A stretch of DNA of 64,000 nt from Bradyrhizobium sp. AZCC 2262 (lineage in GTDB: Bacteria; Pseudomonadota; Alphaproteobacteria; Rhizobiales; Xanthobacteraceae): NCBI RefSeq assembly GCF_036924535.1, contig NZ_JAZHRT010000001.1, positions 3,596,001-3,660,000 of the forward strand. The letters run 5' to 3'. Position 1 is the first letter of the stretch, and every line of letters begins with the position of its first letter. The notes under the pieces were generated by a model, which was not told where the DNA came from, ran no database searches, and saw only the letters and a list, made by a program, of their open reading frames with translations. The position numbers and the translations under genes are program-made. Positions 16,001-23,382 of this stretch are shown here, one piece after another.

Positions 16001-17371
16001 TCAGCCATCGCGATTACGCAAGAGGCGGGCTGCCAACTTTGATGCGGATTCCGCACTGTGCTTATCCGTGCGGGCCTCTACGGCGGCCTCAGCGCCTTTA
16101 CGGGTCAACTGCCACCCCCCACGCCGTGCGGCGTCAACCAACTTTTTGCCGTAGAGACGGTCCTTTGCGCGGCGAACACGGTCCTTGTGGGGGGCGTCGC
16201 TGGACGTGTACCAACAAAGGAACTCAGCCAACTCGGCAAGCGAAGCGCCCTTGCCGCGCTCGATCGCGAGCAACACCTCGTCATCATCGTTGCGCGCTTT
16301 GTCGGCTCGCTTGATGCTCTCACCCTTCGTCAGCGCCTCAGCCATTACGGTCGGCACCGGCCTGCCCCTGCTGTCCACCAACGACGGCGCTGTGACTGTC
16401 TTCAATTCGAAGTGAATCGGGTCAAAGTCAGGTCCGCGGTGCTTCCCCTGCCAGTGGAGCTTGACGGTCTCGCCCTTGTTGAGTGTGAGGTTGCCATCCA
16501 CCTCCGCAATGAACGCACCACCGCCGCGCGGCAGTAAGTTCGATGGGTCTGCGTTCTTCACGGGATGGCACGCGGCATATACCGAGGGCTTGCCGGGCAA
16601 GGTTGTAAGCCTGCGCAAGTTGCGAGCGTGGGCGCCAAGCTGTGTATTGGAGTTCTCGTCATCACCATGGAAATATGCGGCGCTGGTATCGACGACGATC
16701 ATGTCTACATCGCCAATCTTCTCGACGTCGGCCTTGATGCGCTCAAACATCTCGGCGACGCTGAATGTTCCGGCAATGAAGTGGACGTCAACGCAGTTGG
16801 GATCGAAGTCCAAGTGGTGCGCCATTGCAATCCAGCGCATACGAACATCGTCCGGGTTTTCGCCCGCGAAGTACACGACGCGACCCTTTTCAACCTCGCG
16901 GTCTCCGAGTGGCTTCCCCATCATAGTCAAGGCTGCAAGCAAGAGCAGAACAGCCGTCTTGCCCGTGCCAGTCATTGCGGTCGTCGAGTAGAGATATCCC
17001 TTCTGAGAAATGCCGTCGACGTGGTAGTCTGGAGGCGTAAAACCTCGGATAAAGTCAGCGCTAGATTGAATGCCGGGATATGTCGCGGGAGGTTTGTTGT
17101 CGTTCGCGGCAACCGGCGCCGACTGCTTCCCACGAGCGCGCCCCGAGGCGCGATAGCTGTTCTTAATCGCCGCTGTGCCATCCGCCTTTAGTTCGAGGTC
17201 GCACAACCCGCCTTCGTACAGCGCGCCGATCAGAAGCCAGGCGCCAGATTCGCTTCTAACGATTTCTCCGCTACCAGCGCAATTGACGTCGCGGAACTTG
17301 ACGAGTGTGTCGCGATCCTCATCAGAGCGTGCAATCGAGGCCTCTATCTCTTTAATATTTACGGGTGTCAT
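16001..17371 (-). CDS. RepA-like AAA ATPase/helicase
   Basis: A 456-residue hexameric-helicase-type ATPase of the AAA_25/RepA class used by plasmids and phage satellites to unwind origins. Walker A is MTGTGKTA (about 133-140), preceded by GYLYSTTA. GRVVYFAGENPDDVRMRW lies at about 163-180. Walker B is DVDMIVVDTS (221-230), and a sensor-like ACHPVKNADP follows. The C-terminal 100 residues form a winged-helix-like domain (LAELAEFLCWYTSSD). The start overlaps the upstream gene by 20 bp. Iteron-like repeats lie just downstream of its stop. Confidence 0.85.
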   Translation of the reverse strand: MTPVNIKEIEASIARSDEDRDTLVKFRDVNCAGSGEIVRSESGAWLLIGALYEGGLCDLELKADGTAAIKNSYRASGRARGKQSAPVAANDNKPPATYPGIQSSADFIRGFTPPDYHVDGISQKGYLYSTTAMTGTGKTAVLLLLAALTMMGKPLGDREVEKGRVVYFAGENPDDVRMRWIAMAHHLDFDPNCVDVHFIAGTFSVAEMFERIKADVEKIGDVDMIVVDTSAAYFHGDDENSNTQLGAHARNLRRLTTLPGKPSVYAACHPVKNADPSNLLPRGGGAFIAEVDGNLTLNKGETVKLHWQGKHRGPDFDPIHFELKTVTAPSLVDSRGRPVPTVMAEALTKGESIKRADKARNDDDEVLLAIERGKGASLAELAEFLCWYTSSDAPHKDRVRRAKDRLYGKKLVDAARRGGWQLTRKGAEAAVEARTDKHSAESASKLAARLLRNRDG

Positions 17372-17609
17372 TTTCGGTCTGTAGCTCCACGAGGGAATTT
17401 AGGGCGAGTTCGGCAAGCGCCTTATTGAAGGACGCAGAGAAGCCGGCGGTGCGCTCTTGGAAGGCGTTCGGCGCCATGACGTGCGCCGGCTCATCGCCAC
17501 GCTGACGAAGCGCGAGATTGAACAGCCGAATGTGCTGGTTCAGTTCGAGATCGAAACGCGCGAGCACCGTCGAGCCCGGAGGCGATGGCCTTATTGAAAG
17601 TATCTTCAA
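17352..17609 (-). CDS. Small hypothetical element protein
   Basis: An 85-residue helical protein from a TTG at 17609, with GAGGGG upstream. Segments VLARFDLELNQHIRLFNLAL and FSASFNKALAELALNSLVEL are amphipathic. It overlaps the helicase start by 20 bp, so the two are probably coupled. Many integrative elements carry a protein of this size between the AlpA-like gene and the helicase; its role is unknown. Confidence 0.6.
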   Translation of the reverse strand: MKILSIRPSPPGSTVLARFDLELNQHIRLFNLALRQRGDEPAHVMAPNAFQERTAGFSASFNKALAELALNSLVELQTENDTRKY

Positions 17610-17618
17610 GGTGGGAAT

Positions 17619-17646
17619 CCCCTCTAAGGGGCAGCTCCTTCGGAGC
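17619..17646 (-). promoter_or_regulatory. Two adjacent hairpins before the helicase operon
   Basis: CCCCT-cta-AGGGG (17619-17631) and GCTCC-ttc-GGAGC (17634-17646) lie back to back, 10-40 bases before the TTG start of the 85-residue gene on the leftward transcript. They could modulate translation (the first covers the GAGGGG ribosome site) or attenuate read-through from the AlpA-like gene. Confidence 0.45.
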
Positions 17647-17685
17647 GGTGCACTCGGCGGGTATTGAGGCCGATCGTGCTGGGGT

Positions 17686-17904
17686 CTAGGCGGCTTGGGC
17701 GCCGCTCTGCTTGTTGTCGTTGGCGGCCCATGTTGAGGTTCGCCGCCGGGTCATTATCCAGGCGTCGACATCGGCTGCGGCATACCTAACGGTACGCCCG
17801 ATTTTGAAGAAGGCCGGACCGGTGCCAGCCATGCGGCGCTTGGCGAGCGTCGAGGCCGACAGGCCGGTCAGGGCCGAAACATCGTCGATTGATAGGAAGT
17901 TCAC
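17686..17904 (-). CDS. AlpA-like helix-turn-helix regulator / excisionase
   Basis: A 72-residue MerR-type helix-turn-helix protein. It begins FLSIDDVSALTGLSASTLAK, then GTGPAFFKIGRTVRYAAADV and a D-W pair (DAWIMTRRR), the standard AlpA/excisionase pattern. AlpA-like proteins activate the integrase or act as directionality factors for excision. The start is a GTG with GGGGG upstream. It is the gene nearest the right attachment repeat and heads the replication module. Confidence 0.85.
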   Translation of the reverse strand: MNFLSIDDVSALTGLSASTLAKRRMAGTGPAFFKIGRTVRYAAADVDAWIMTRRRTSTWAANDNKQSGAQAA

Positions 17905-18123
17905 GAAAGACCCCCGTGAGGGAGGGATATCGGCGCCCCGGCCAGGGCCAGTCGGCGTATACAGACGTAGTACGATCGGTGGCGAAAAATACTAAATCAG
18001 TCCCGTCGATTTCGGTGTGCGCCGCCGAATTCCGATCGGTGCAACAGGCTAGGCCCTGAGAGCGCGAAAACGGTTGCCGAGCCAGAAAAAAATATTTCGG
18101 CCCCATGCCCATCAAGGGTTGCC

Positions 18124-18148
18124 CCGGTGGCTACCCGGTGGCGATTCG
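18124..18148 (+). repeat. Arm-type repeat, right copy
   Basis: Same 25-bp sequence as 7892-7916 with two mismatches and the same orientation, 28 bp inside the right attachment repeat. The pairing of such sites at both ends of the element suggests integrase arm-binding sites. Confidence 0.6.
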
Positions 18149-18176
18149 TAAGAAACTCAGCTCCTCTGGTTTATGC

Positions 18177-18241
18177 TAAGTCATTGATTTAGTTGGTCGG
18201 GGCAGCTGGATTCGAACCAACGACCTGCAGTACCCAAAACT
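18177..18241. repeat. Right attachment repeat (attR), 65 bp
   Basis: Perfect copy of 7694-7758. It contributes the anticodon arm, T arm, acceptor 3' strand and CCA of the intact tRNA-Pro, so integration left a functional tRNA at the right end. Confidence 0.93.
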
Positions 18242-18270
18242 GCCGCGCTACCAGGCTGCGCTATACCCCG
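18194..18270 (-). tRNA. tRNA-Pro (anticodon UGG)
   Basis: The leftward 77-base gene folds as a full cloverleaf. The acceptor stem is CGGGGTA / TGCCCCG, the D arm is GCGCAGCCTGGTAGCGC, and the anticodon stem GCAGT/ACTGC closes loop TTTGGGT (U33, anticodon TGG). The T arm is GTTGG-TTCGAAT-CCAGC, followed by discriminator A and an encoded CCA. Its 3' 48 bases come from the integrated element. Confidence 0.95.
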
Positions 18271-18345
18271 ATCTGTGCTGGGAAATGCGTCGATACACGC
18301 TTAAACCCCGGCCATCAAGGCGATCTGCAAGGCGATCTGAAGGGC

Positions 18346-18855
18346 TCAGTGCTTGTTGAAGAGCGGGTGCGCCACCCGGTCGCCGGGCTGAATTCCATAC
18401 TTTTGCGCTGTGCCCGCAATGACTTCCAGCACGCCCTTGGCGAGCCCGCCTGACGAGATGATTCTGGTGGAGAGCGGTTCGGTATTTTCGGCGATCCGCA
18501 GGATGCGGCCGTCGGCGCGGATGAAGATCATGTCGAGCGAGATATAGGTGTTCTTCATCCACATCGAGATCTGCTGCTCCGGCGAGAAATCGAACAGCAT
18601 GCCTTTACCGTCAGGTAGCTCCTTCCGGTACATCAGTCCGGTGGTCTTCTCCTCTTCCGTCGTCGCCATCTCGACCGAGAACACCCGCACGCCTGACTTG
18701 GTGGCGATCTCGAGTGGCTGAACGCTCGCGGCCCTCGCGGGAGGATTGGCGCAGAGCATGACAAGCACGGCGGATGCCGCAGCCAGCGACATCACCAGGC
18801 GGCCGCCGATGCGAAGCCGCGCAACCATCAAAGCGAAATTCATCAATGCACTCAT
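18346..18855 (-). CDS. DUF192 family exported protein
   Basis: A 169-residue protein with a signal-like hydrophobic N-terminus (VMSLAAASAVLVMLCANPPA then RA) and a DUF192 domain covering residues 55-165. Hallmarks are EEKTTGLMYRKELPDGKGML, SMWMKNTYISLDMIFI and GVLEVIAGTAQKYGIQPGD. DUF192 proteins are widespread small periplasmic or archaeal proteins without an assigned biochemical role. It lies just outside the element. Confidence 0.87.
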   Translation of the reverse strand: MSALMNFALMVARLRIGGRLVMSLAAASAVLVMLCANPPARAASVQPLEIATKSGVRVFSVEMATTEEEKTTGLMYRKELPDGKGMLFDFSPEQQISMWMKNTYISLDMIFIRADGRILRIAENTEPLSTRIISSGGLAKGVLEVIAGTAQKYGIQPGDRVAHPLFNKH

Positions 18856-18970
18856 GCTGGATACCTGGGAATTGCCGGGGAACCCTAACCCGACGATTGC
18901 GGCAAATGCCAGAGGCCGCCGCGCGGGTGCGCGGCGTCCGGCTCACGTTTCCGTCAGCGGTGTCAGGGTA

Positions 18971-19636
18971 TCAATGCGAGGACAGCGCCGACGGGCCGGT
19001 CTCGGGATGGATCTCGGCCGCCATCATGCCTTTGGACCCGGGCCCGAAGCGCACCAGCACGTACTGGCCCGGACGCAGCTCGGTCATGCCGAAGCGGCGC
19101 AGCGTTTCCATGTGGACGAAAATGTCGGGCGTACCCTCGCCGCAGGTCAGGAAGCCGAAACCGCGCAGCCGGTTGAACCATTTGACTTGCGCCCGCTCCA
19201 GCCCGCTGGTCGGCGTAACGCTGACATGGGTCCGTGGCGGCAGCATTTGCGCCGGATGGATCGCCGTCGATTCGTCCATCGAGACGATCCGGAACGCCTG
19301 ATAGCCTTTTGCCCGCTGCACGCACTCGACTACCAGCCGCGCGCCTTCATAGGCGGTCTGATAGCCGTCGCGCCTCAGCACGGTGACATGCAGCAGCACG
19401 TCGGGCCAGCCATTGTCCGGAACGATGAAGCCATAACCCTTGGAAGCGTCGAACCATTTGATGACGCCGGATATTTCGACAAGGTTGGCGGCGGAATCGC
19501 CGAGCCCCGACAAAGCATCCACCGCCGGATCGCGTTGCGCTCCGGTTGCGTATTCGCCTGGTCCAAGTCTGTTTTGCCCTGTCCCGCCTGACGGCGGCCC
19601 CCCGAGCTTCTTGGACACAAATTCGTCCGACCCCAT
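18971..19636 (-). CDS. Double cold-shock-domain protein
   Basis: A 221-residue protein starting at the ATG at 19636 (an upstream GTG adds five residues). Two cold-shock domains are separated by a linker. The first has GVIKWFDASKGYGFIVPDN and DVLLHVTVL (about 56-120); the second has AQVKWFNRLRGFGFLTCGEG and DIFVHMETL (about 145-210). Both keep the RNP1-like KGYGFI/RGFGFL and RNP2-like LLHV/IFVH motifs for single-stranded nucleic acid binding. The tandem form is common in Rhizobiales and acts as an RNA chaperone or regulator. Confidence 0.87.
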   Translation of the reverse strand: MGSDEFVSKKLGGPPSGGTGQNRLGPGEYATGAQRDPAVDALSGLGDSAANLVEISGVIKWFDASKGYGFIVPDNGWPDVLLHVTVLRRDGYQTAYEGARLVVECVQRAKGYQAFRIVSMDESTAIHPAQMLPPRTHVSVTPTSGLERAQVKWFNRLRGFGFLTCGEGTPDIFVHMETLRRFGMTELRPGQYVLVRFGPGSKGMMAAEIHPETGPSALSSH

Positions 19637-19835
19637 GACCCCGGACCCCACACTTCAAAAAAGCGGCCCGCCATCGCCCTGGCGGGACCGGAACACGCGC
19701 TCATCGATGACACTCATGCAACGCCGCGCGAATCTCTCGAATCAAAAGATAACACTCTCGCCTGCCGCGCATAGCTAAAAAAAACAAAATTGCGGGGGCT
19801 ATGAACAGGTTGCACAGGCGCGAATCAGTTGGCGA

Positions 19836-20597
19836 TCAATTGCCTACGAACGGTCCGAGCGTCTCGCCGATGTCGAAACGGATCACCAGATCGGCGATAT
19901 CGTCCTGTTCCGTCAGCTCATTGTTGATAATGACCAGCTTCGCGCCGCTGTTTCTGGCCATCAGCGGAAAGCCTGCGGCCGGCCAAACGACTAGCGACGA
20001 TCCGATCGCCAGAAAGAGGTCACACTGCTGCGCCAGTTCGGTGGCGCGGCGCATCGCATCTTCCGGCATCGCCTGCCCGAACGAGATCGTCGCGGTCTTC
20101 ACCGGCTCATCGCAGATGGAGCAGTCGGGGGCGCTGCCGGTTTCCTCGAAACGCGCCTTTACCCAAGGAAGATCATAGGCATGTCCGCAGCCGATGCAGC
20201 GGGCATAGGTAGTGTTGCCGTGCAGTTCGACGACGTCATCGGCCTTGAAGCCTGACGCCTGATGCAAGTTGTCGATGTTCTGGGTGATGATCGCCGGGGT
20301 CTTGCCGGCCTTGTAGAGCGAGGCCAGCGCGCGATGCCCGCGGCCGGGCCTCGCCGCTGCAAAAGTCTCTTCCATCGCGAAGCGCCGCCGCCAGGCTTCG
20401 GTCCGCGCATCGGCACTGGAGACGAATTCGTCGAACGCGATCGGGCGGTTACGGGTCCACAGGCCGCCGGGCGAGCGGAAATCCGGAATCCCGCATTCGG
20501 TGGAAATGCCGGCTCCGGTAAAGGGAACGATACACGCCGCTTCGGCGATCATGTTGCCGAGCTGCTCGACGCCGCTGTGCAAATCCTTGGCGATCAC
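19836..20597 (-). CDS. cobB: NAD-dependent protein deacylase, Sir2 family
   Basis: A 253-residue sirtuin. NAD-binding motifs are FTGAGISTECGIPDFRSPGG (about 26-45) and TQNIDNLHQASG; the catalytic His is in ELHGN. Zinc cysteines are CIGC and CSIC, and GSSLVVWPAAG completes the Rossmann fold. It removes acetyl or longer acyl groups from lysines in the cytoplasm. The start is a GTG at 20597 without a strong ribosome site. The 310 bp upstream (20598-20910) contain nothing I can assign. Confidence 0.92.
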   Translation of the reverse strand: MIAKDLHSGVEQLGNMIAEAACIVPFTGAGISTECGIPDFRSPGGLWTRNRPIAFDEFVSSADARTEAWRRRFAMEETFAAARPGRGHRALASLYKAGKTPAIITQNIDNLHQASGFKADDVVELHGNTTYARCIGCGHAYDLPWVKARFEETGSAPDCSICDEPVKTATISFGQAMPEDAMRRATELAQQCDLFLAIGSSLVVWPAAGFPLMARNSGAKLVIINNELTEQDDIADLVIRFDIGETLGPFVGN

Positions 20598-20910
20598 CGC
20601 TGATATTTCCGAATGGTTGGGGCGTGCGGATTATAGCACGGCCGTTTCATGCCGCATCGTCGGGTCGGCCGCTATCAGGCCGCCTTATAAGCACGCGCAT
20701 CAATCTGCCTTGATCACGCGGCTTGGCGACCTGTTCCTTCGGCTCTCTTTCGCTGACGGGAACTCACGTGAGCGACAAGAATACGCCATAGCTTATCCAC
20801 CGCCTTCGCTTCGCAACGGCAGGCATCACAATGCTGCAACCTCGCTTCCGCATTCGCGCCTCATTCGCGCGCGCCAATGATGGCGGAGCGCGAATCAAAC
20901 AAGACAGCGG

Positions 20911-21081
20911 ATGGCGATGACGAAGGAAGAAAGACTCGCGCGCGACCGCGCCGAAATCGCAGCGCGCGTCGCGAGCTTCAGGGAAACCCAGCAGAAGTTC
21001 GAACGCGAGCGCGAGGAGTATTACGAGACGACCCTGGCCAATGCGCTGAACGGATCGGGCCGGCTCTCGTTCTGGCGTTGA
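20911..21081 (+). CDS. Small conserved-type hypothetical protein
   Basis: A 56-residue, highly charged helical protein (MAMTKEERLARDRAEIAARV, then FRETQQKFEREREEYYETT, ending SFWR) found by direct translation. The clean coiled-coil pattern, ending on an aromatic-basic tip, argues for a real gene. The ribosome site is weak. Function unknown. Confidence 0.65.
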   Translation: MAMTKEERLARDRAEIAARVASFRETQQKFEREREEYYETTLANALNGSGRLSFWR

Positions 21082-21174
21082 GGCGGAACCGGCAGAAGCT
21101 TGCCCGGCGCCTTCGCCGTTGTCGCCGACGAAATAAGTCGCGTGGAACCGCAAGAGAGAATTCCGGTAACGGCA

Positions 21175-21199
21175 GGAACGGAGCCTATGCGTCGACGTT
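21175..21199 (+). promoter_or_regulatory. EcfG-type general stress promoter
   Basis: GGAAC (21175-21179), 16 bases, then CGTT (21196-21199): a perfect match to the alphaproteobacterial EcfG sigma-factor consensus. The predicted transcript starts near 21206 and reads into a short ORF and a strong intrinsic terminator. Confidence 0.7.
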
Positions 21200-21205
21200 T
21201 TTATT

Positions 21206-21282
21206 TTAAGTGCAGCAACCTTGCGAGAGGTGAAGCATGAAAGACCCCGTCTGCATCTTCGAATGTGGGCGGGGTTTTCGTT
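21206..21282 (+). ncRNA. Candidate stress-induced small RNA
   Basis: A predicted transcript of about 75 bases running from the EcfG-type promoter to an intrinsic terminator (stem 21245-21274 and T-rich tail). It contains a ribosome-site-like GAGAGGTGAAGC and an ATG (21237) directly before the hairpin, so it could be a small RNA or a leader that controls read-through into the downstream tiny genes. This is an inference from signals only. Confidence 0.45.
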
Positions 21283-21359
21283 TTCGCGGACTGCCAGCCG
21301 TGTGCGATCGCGAGCCATGCGATCGCGCGGGTCTGACCGTCGGATTATGCAGGAACTAA
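21237..21359 (+). CDS. Possible 40-residue ORF overlapping the terminator
   Basis: An ATG with AGAGGTG upstream opens a 40-codon frame rich in Cys and Arg. Its first codons lie inside the terminator hairpin, which argues against efficient expression. It is listed because the start signals are good; the sequence itself does not look strongly protein-like. Confidence 0.25.
   Translation: MKDPVCIFECGRGFRFRGLPAVCDREPCDRAGLTVGLCRN
21245..21278 (+). terminator. Intrinsic terminator
   Basis: An 11-pair stem (CCCCGTCTGCA / TGTGGGCGGGG, including G-U pairs) with an 8-base loop, followed by TTTTCGTTTT. It stands about 40 bases after the predicted EcfG transcript start. Confidence 0.75.
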
Positions 21360-21399
21360 CACGGCCCTTGCGGAGTTTGTCTGCGGGGAAAGGTGCGTC

Positions 21400-21504
21400 A
21401 TGCCCGTGTGGATGGAAATTCTGATCAATGTGATCGGTTATGCCGGCTTCATCGCCATCGCGACCTATCACCGATCGCCAGATAAGAAATTCCCGGATCG
21501 TTAA
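21400..21504 (+). CDS. Tiny membrane protein (34 residues)
   Basis: MPVWMEILINVIGYAGFIAI followed by ATYHRSPDKKFPDR: one transmembrane helix and a short basic cytoplasmic tail. The ATG has AAGGTG in front at good spacing. Found by direct translation. Function unknown; similar tiny proteins in rhizobia are often stress-induced. The following 390 bp (21505-21895) contain only weak leftward frames and no supportable gene. Confidence 0.65.
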   Translation: MPVWMEILINVIGYAGFIAIATYHRSPDKKFPDR

Positions 21505-21895
21505 GTGCCCCAACCGTCGGAGCGCTGGTTTGCCTTGTGCGGTTCACGCGCGGTGCGGACGAGCCTGTCGGCCTTGACCAGGGCATGACCGCCTTCAGCT
21601 TGCGACCGCAACGAAAAGCTGATGACGACAAAGGCAAGGCAAGGCAAAACAGCAGGCCGACCACCATGCAGCGCCGATCACGGGGTTGAAAGCGGAAGAC
21701 TCCTTTTGTTCTCCTGGAACGAACAGGGGGTGCGTTTTCCGGCGCCGCTGCTCTCTTAAGATACTGTTACCTCGCTGCTTTTTCCACGCACTCACCCGAC
21801 GAAGTTGGCCTCACCGAACCGTCCCTCGCGCGTGCTGCGCGGACGGACGTCGAACCTTTTTGACGTCATCCGTACTCATCTAAAAAGGTGCTGCC

Positions 21896-22042
21896 ATGAC
21901 CCAAGCCGACCATTACCGAGACCAGTCCAACAGAGCCCGGCAGCTGGCCGAAGCCGTCAAGGATCCGGAAGCCTCAAAGAAGCTGATCGAGATGGCCGAG
22001 GAATTCCGCCTCTATGCCGAGCGGCTGGAACAAACTCATTAG
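21896..22042 (+). CDS. Small helical hypothetical protein (48 residues)
   Basis: MTQADHYRDQSNRARQLAEA and VKDPEASKKLIEMAEEFRLY: a soluble two-helix protein of a type common in Bradyrhizobium and relatives. An AAAAGGTG ribosome site lies eight bases upstream. Function unknown. Confidence 0.7.
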   Translation: MTQADHYRDQSNRARQLAEAVKDPEASKKLIEMAEEFRLYAERLEQTH

Positions 22043-22120
22043 CTCGCTTCGATTCAGGCTTTCGCTCGAAAACGCTATAAATTTTTTCGACGCCGGACAT
22101 GGAAACTTAAGCCTCCATTT

Positions 22121-22160
22121 ACCGAACCTCCCTGAAATGCCGCGCCGTTAACCGAACCTC
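22121..22160 (+). repeat. Pair of 10-bp direct repeats upstream of small gene
   Basis: ACCGAACCTC occurs at 22121-22130 and 22151-22160, exactly 30 bp apart (about three helical turns), in the region before the gene at 22213. This spacing suits a cooperative regulator binding on one face of the DNA. Confidence 0.4.
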
Positions 22161-22212
22161 TTTACAAAGCGTAAATGACCACCTGACAGATTTTGCGCAG
22201 GAGGGTTATCCC

Positions 22213-22407
22213 ATGGTCATTTACCCAATGCCGGTTGAAGTGACGCAGGCCAGAATACAACTCGTCGTCGATCAGAACGCCAAGGCGCCACCGATGACGA
22301 TCAACCAGGATCTTCAGGCCGTCTACCACGCCAAGGCAGCCGCGCTAGAAACGGCCCTTGCCGATTTACAGACCGAAGAACCGTCCCTGGTGGACGTCAA
22401 GGTCTGA
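22213..22407 (+). CDS. Small hypothetical protein (64 residues)
   Basis: Strong ribosome site AGGAGGGT before the ATG. MVIYPMPVEVTQARIQLVVD then a helical C-terminal half (HAKAAALETALADLQTEEPS). No family is recognised. It is preceded by the paired 10-bp repeats. Confidence 0.7.
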   Translation: MVIYPMPVEVTQARIQLVVDQNAKAPPMTINQDLQAVYHAKAAALETALADLQTEEPSLVDVKV

Positions 22408-22460
22408 CCTGACGAATACCAATTTTGCGCCGAGGCTAGACGGCGTCCGGCCCTTCTCGC

Positions 22461-22646
22461 TCACGATCGCCATGCGGACTGTTGTGCGTGCACGACACCG
22501 AGCGTGAGCAGGCCGCCTATGCCGGCGAGCACCGCTAATCCAGCGAACCAGACCCATTGCGGCCTTTCCTTGTAAGCGAGGAAGGCGGAGCAAATCGTAC
22601 ACACGATCGTCGGCATATTCGCGACCAATAAAACCCATGCCAGCAT
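22461..22646 (-). CDS. Small membrane protein (61 residues)
   Basis: Two predicted transmembrane helices (MLAWVLLVANMPTIVCTICS and WVWFAGLAVLAGIGGLLTLG) joined by AFLAYKERPQ. GGGAGGCTTAAG lies directly before the ATG. Function unknown. It is convergent with the previous small gene. Confidence 0.7.
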   Translation of the reverse strand: MLAWVLLVANMPTIVCTICSAFLAYKERPQWVWFAGLAVLAGIGGLLTLGVVHAQQSAWRS

Positions 22647-22755
22647 CTTAAGCCTCCCAGGATGAAAGCCGATACGCGAAGGTTAGCGGGCCGACAGAAC
22701 AGCACTGTGCGTCCGGTCACATCCGTTTCGCCTGCGCCGGCGCTATCGTCGAGGC

Positions 22756-22986
22756 ATGATGCTGCTTCGGGACATGATGGTCTGGATCATTCAAGCCGTG
22801 CTGTTCGGCATCGGGATCGGCTTTGCCGGGCTGACGGCGCATCTGGCCGGCCCGCTGCTGGCCACAGCCTTTGCGATCGACGAATTGATCCCGACCGCGG
22901 TCGTCTTTTTTGCGGTGGTGGCGGGCCTCGGCTGGATCGGAAACAGGTTCTGGCCCGAAGACTGGCTGTACAATCCCCTGCTCTAG
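22756..22986 (+). CDS. Small membrane protein (76 residues)
   Basis: Two hydrophobic segments (MVWIIQAVLFGIGIGFAGLT, and LIPTAVVFFAVVAGLGWIG) and a C-terminal NRFWPEDWLYNPLL. No recognised domain. A second ATG three bases on is possible. Function unknown. Confidence 0.6.
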   Translation: MMLLRDMMVWIIQAVLFGIGIGFAGLTAHLAGPLLATAFAIDELIPTAVVFFAVVAGLGWIGNRFWPEDWLYNPLL

Positions 22987-23014
22987 CGATGGCTTTCTGC
23001 GCAGGCGGCGGTTG

Positions 23015-23311
23015 TTATCGCGGTATCGCCTCGGCGCGATAGATCTTCGTCCCTGATGTCTCGACGATCCGGCCCTTGAGCGATCTTACAAACGCCTTCG
23101 AGCCTTCGACGGCGAAATGCGTACGCAGCGCCGCCTCGTCAGCCCACTGCTCGAAGAAGAACAGCCGCATCGGGTTCTGGCAGTCGACATGCACATCATG
23201 CGAGATGCAGCCTGGCTCCTTGCGCGACCGCTCGACATGCTCCAGGCACGCGCGGAGCACATCGTCGAATGCCTCCTCGCGCGCCAGAATACTGCCCGTT
23301 ACGAGAATCAT
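23015..23311 (-). CDS. ABM-domain monooxygenase-like protein (putative quinol monooxygenase)
   Basis: A 98-residue protein from the ATG at 23311; the longer open frame upstream is not coding. The ABM ferredoxin-like fold is indicated by MILVTGSILAREEAFDDVLR, HVERSRKEPGCISHDVH, RLFFFEQWADEAALRTH and SLKGRIVE. It is a YgiN-type small dimeric enzyme or stress protein, proposed to oxidise quinols. Position alone says nothing about the substrate. Confidence 0.82.
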   Translation of the reverse strand: MILVTGSILAREEAFDDVLRACLEHVERSRKEPGCISHDVHVDCQNPMRLFFFEQWADEAALRTHFAVEGSKAFVRSLKGRIVETSGTKIYRAEAIPR

Positions 23312-23382
23312 GCGTTCCCCCGTTGCGCTCCGGCCCGCGTCCTGCGGGCGCCGTTCGGCGTCGAGGCGGGCTGAACTGTCCG

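Larger units (their letters stand above)
7694..18241. mobile_element. 10.5 kb integrated element in tRNA-Pro, satellite- or prophage-like
   Basis: The element is bounded by perfect 65-bp direct repeats (7694-7758 and 18177-18241), 10,483 bp apart. The right copy forms the 3' part of an intact tRNA-Pro; the left copy is a displaced tRNA 3' fragment. Inside are a tyrosine integrase next to the left end, an AlpA-like regulator and RepA-like helicase at the right end, iteron-like repeats, and a leftward operon with P27-type small terminase and HK97-type prohead protease. No large terminase, portal, major capsid, tail, lysis or conjugation gene is seen. This fits a phage satellite or a decayed prophage; I favour a satellite because the operon is intact and tightly overlapped. 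Confidence 0.85.

Noticed and set aside
18193..18453. ORF beginning MVGAAGFEPTTCSTQNCRAT
   Set aside because: It is the antisense translation of the tRNA-Pro gene and its flank, a well-known false gene.
21449..21795. Two overlapping leftward frames with hydrophobic stretches
   Set aside because: They overlap each other and the end of a better-supported tiny gene, and lack ribosome sites.
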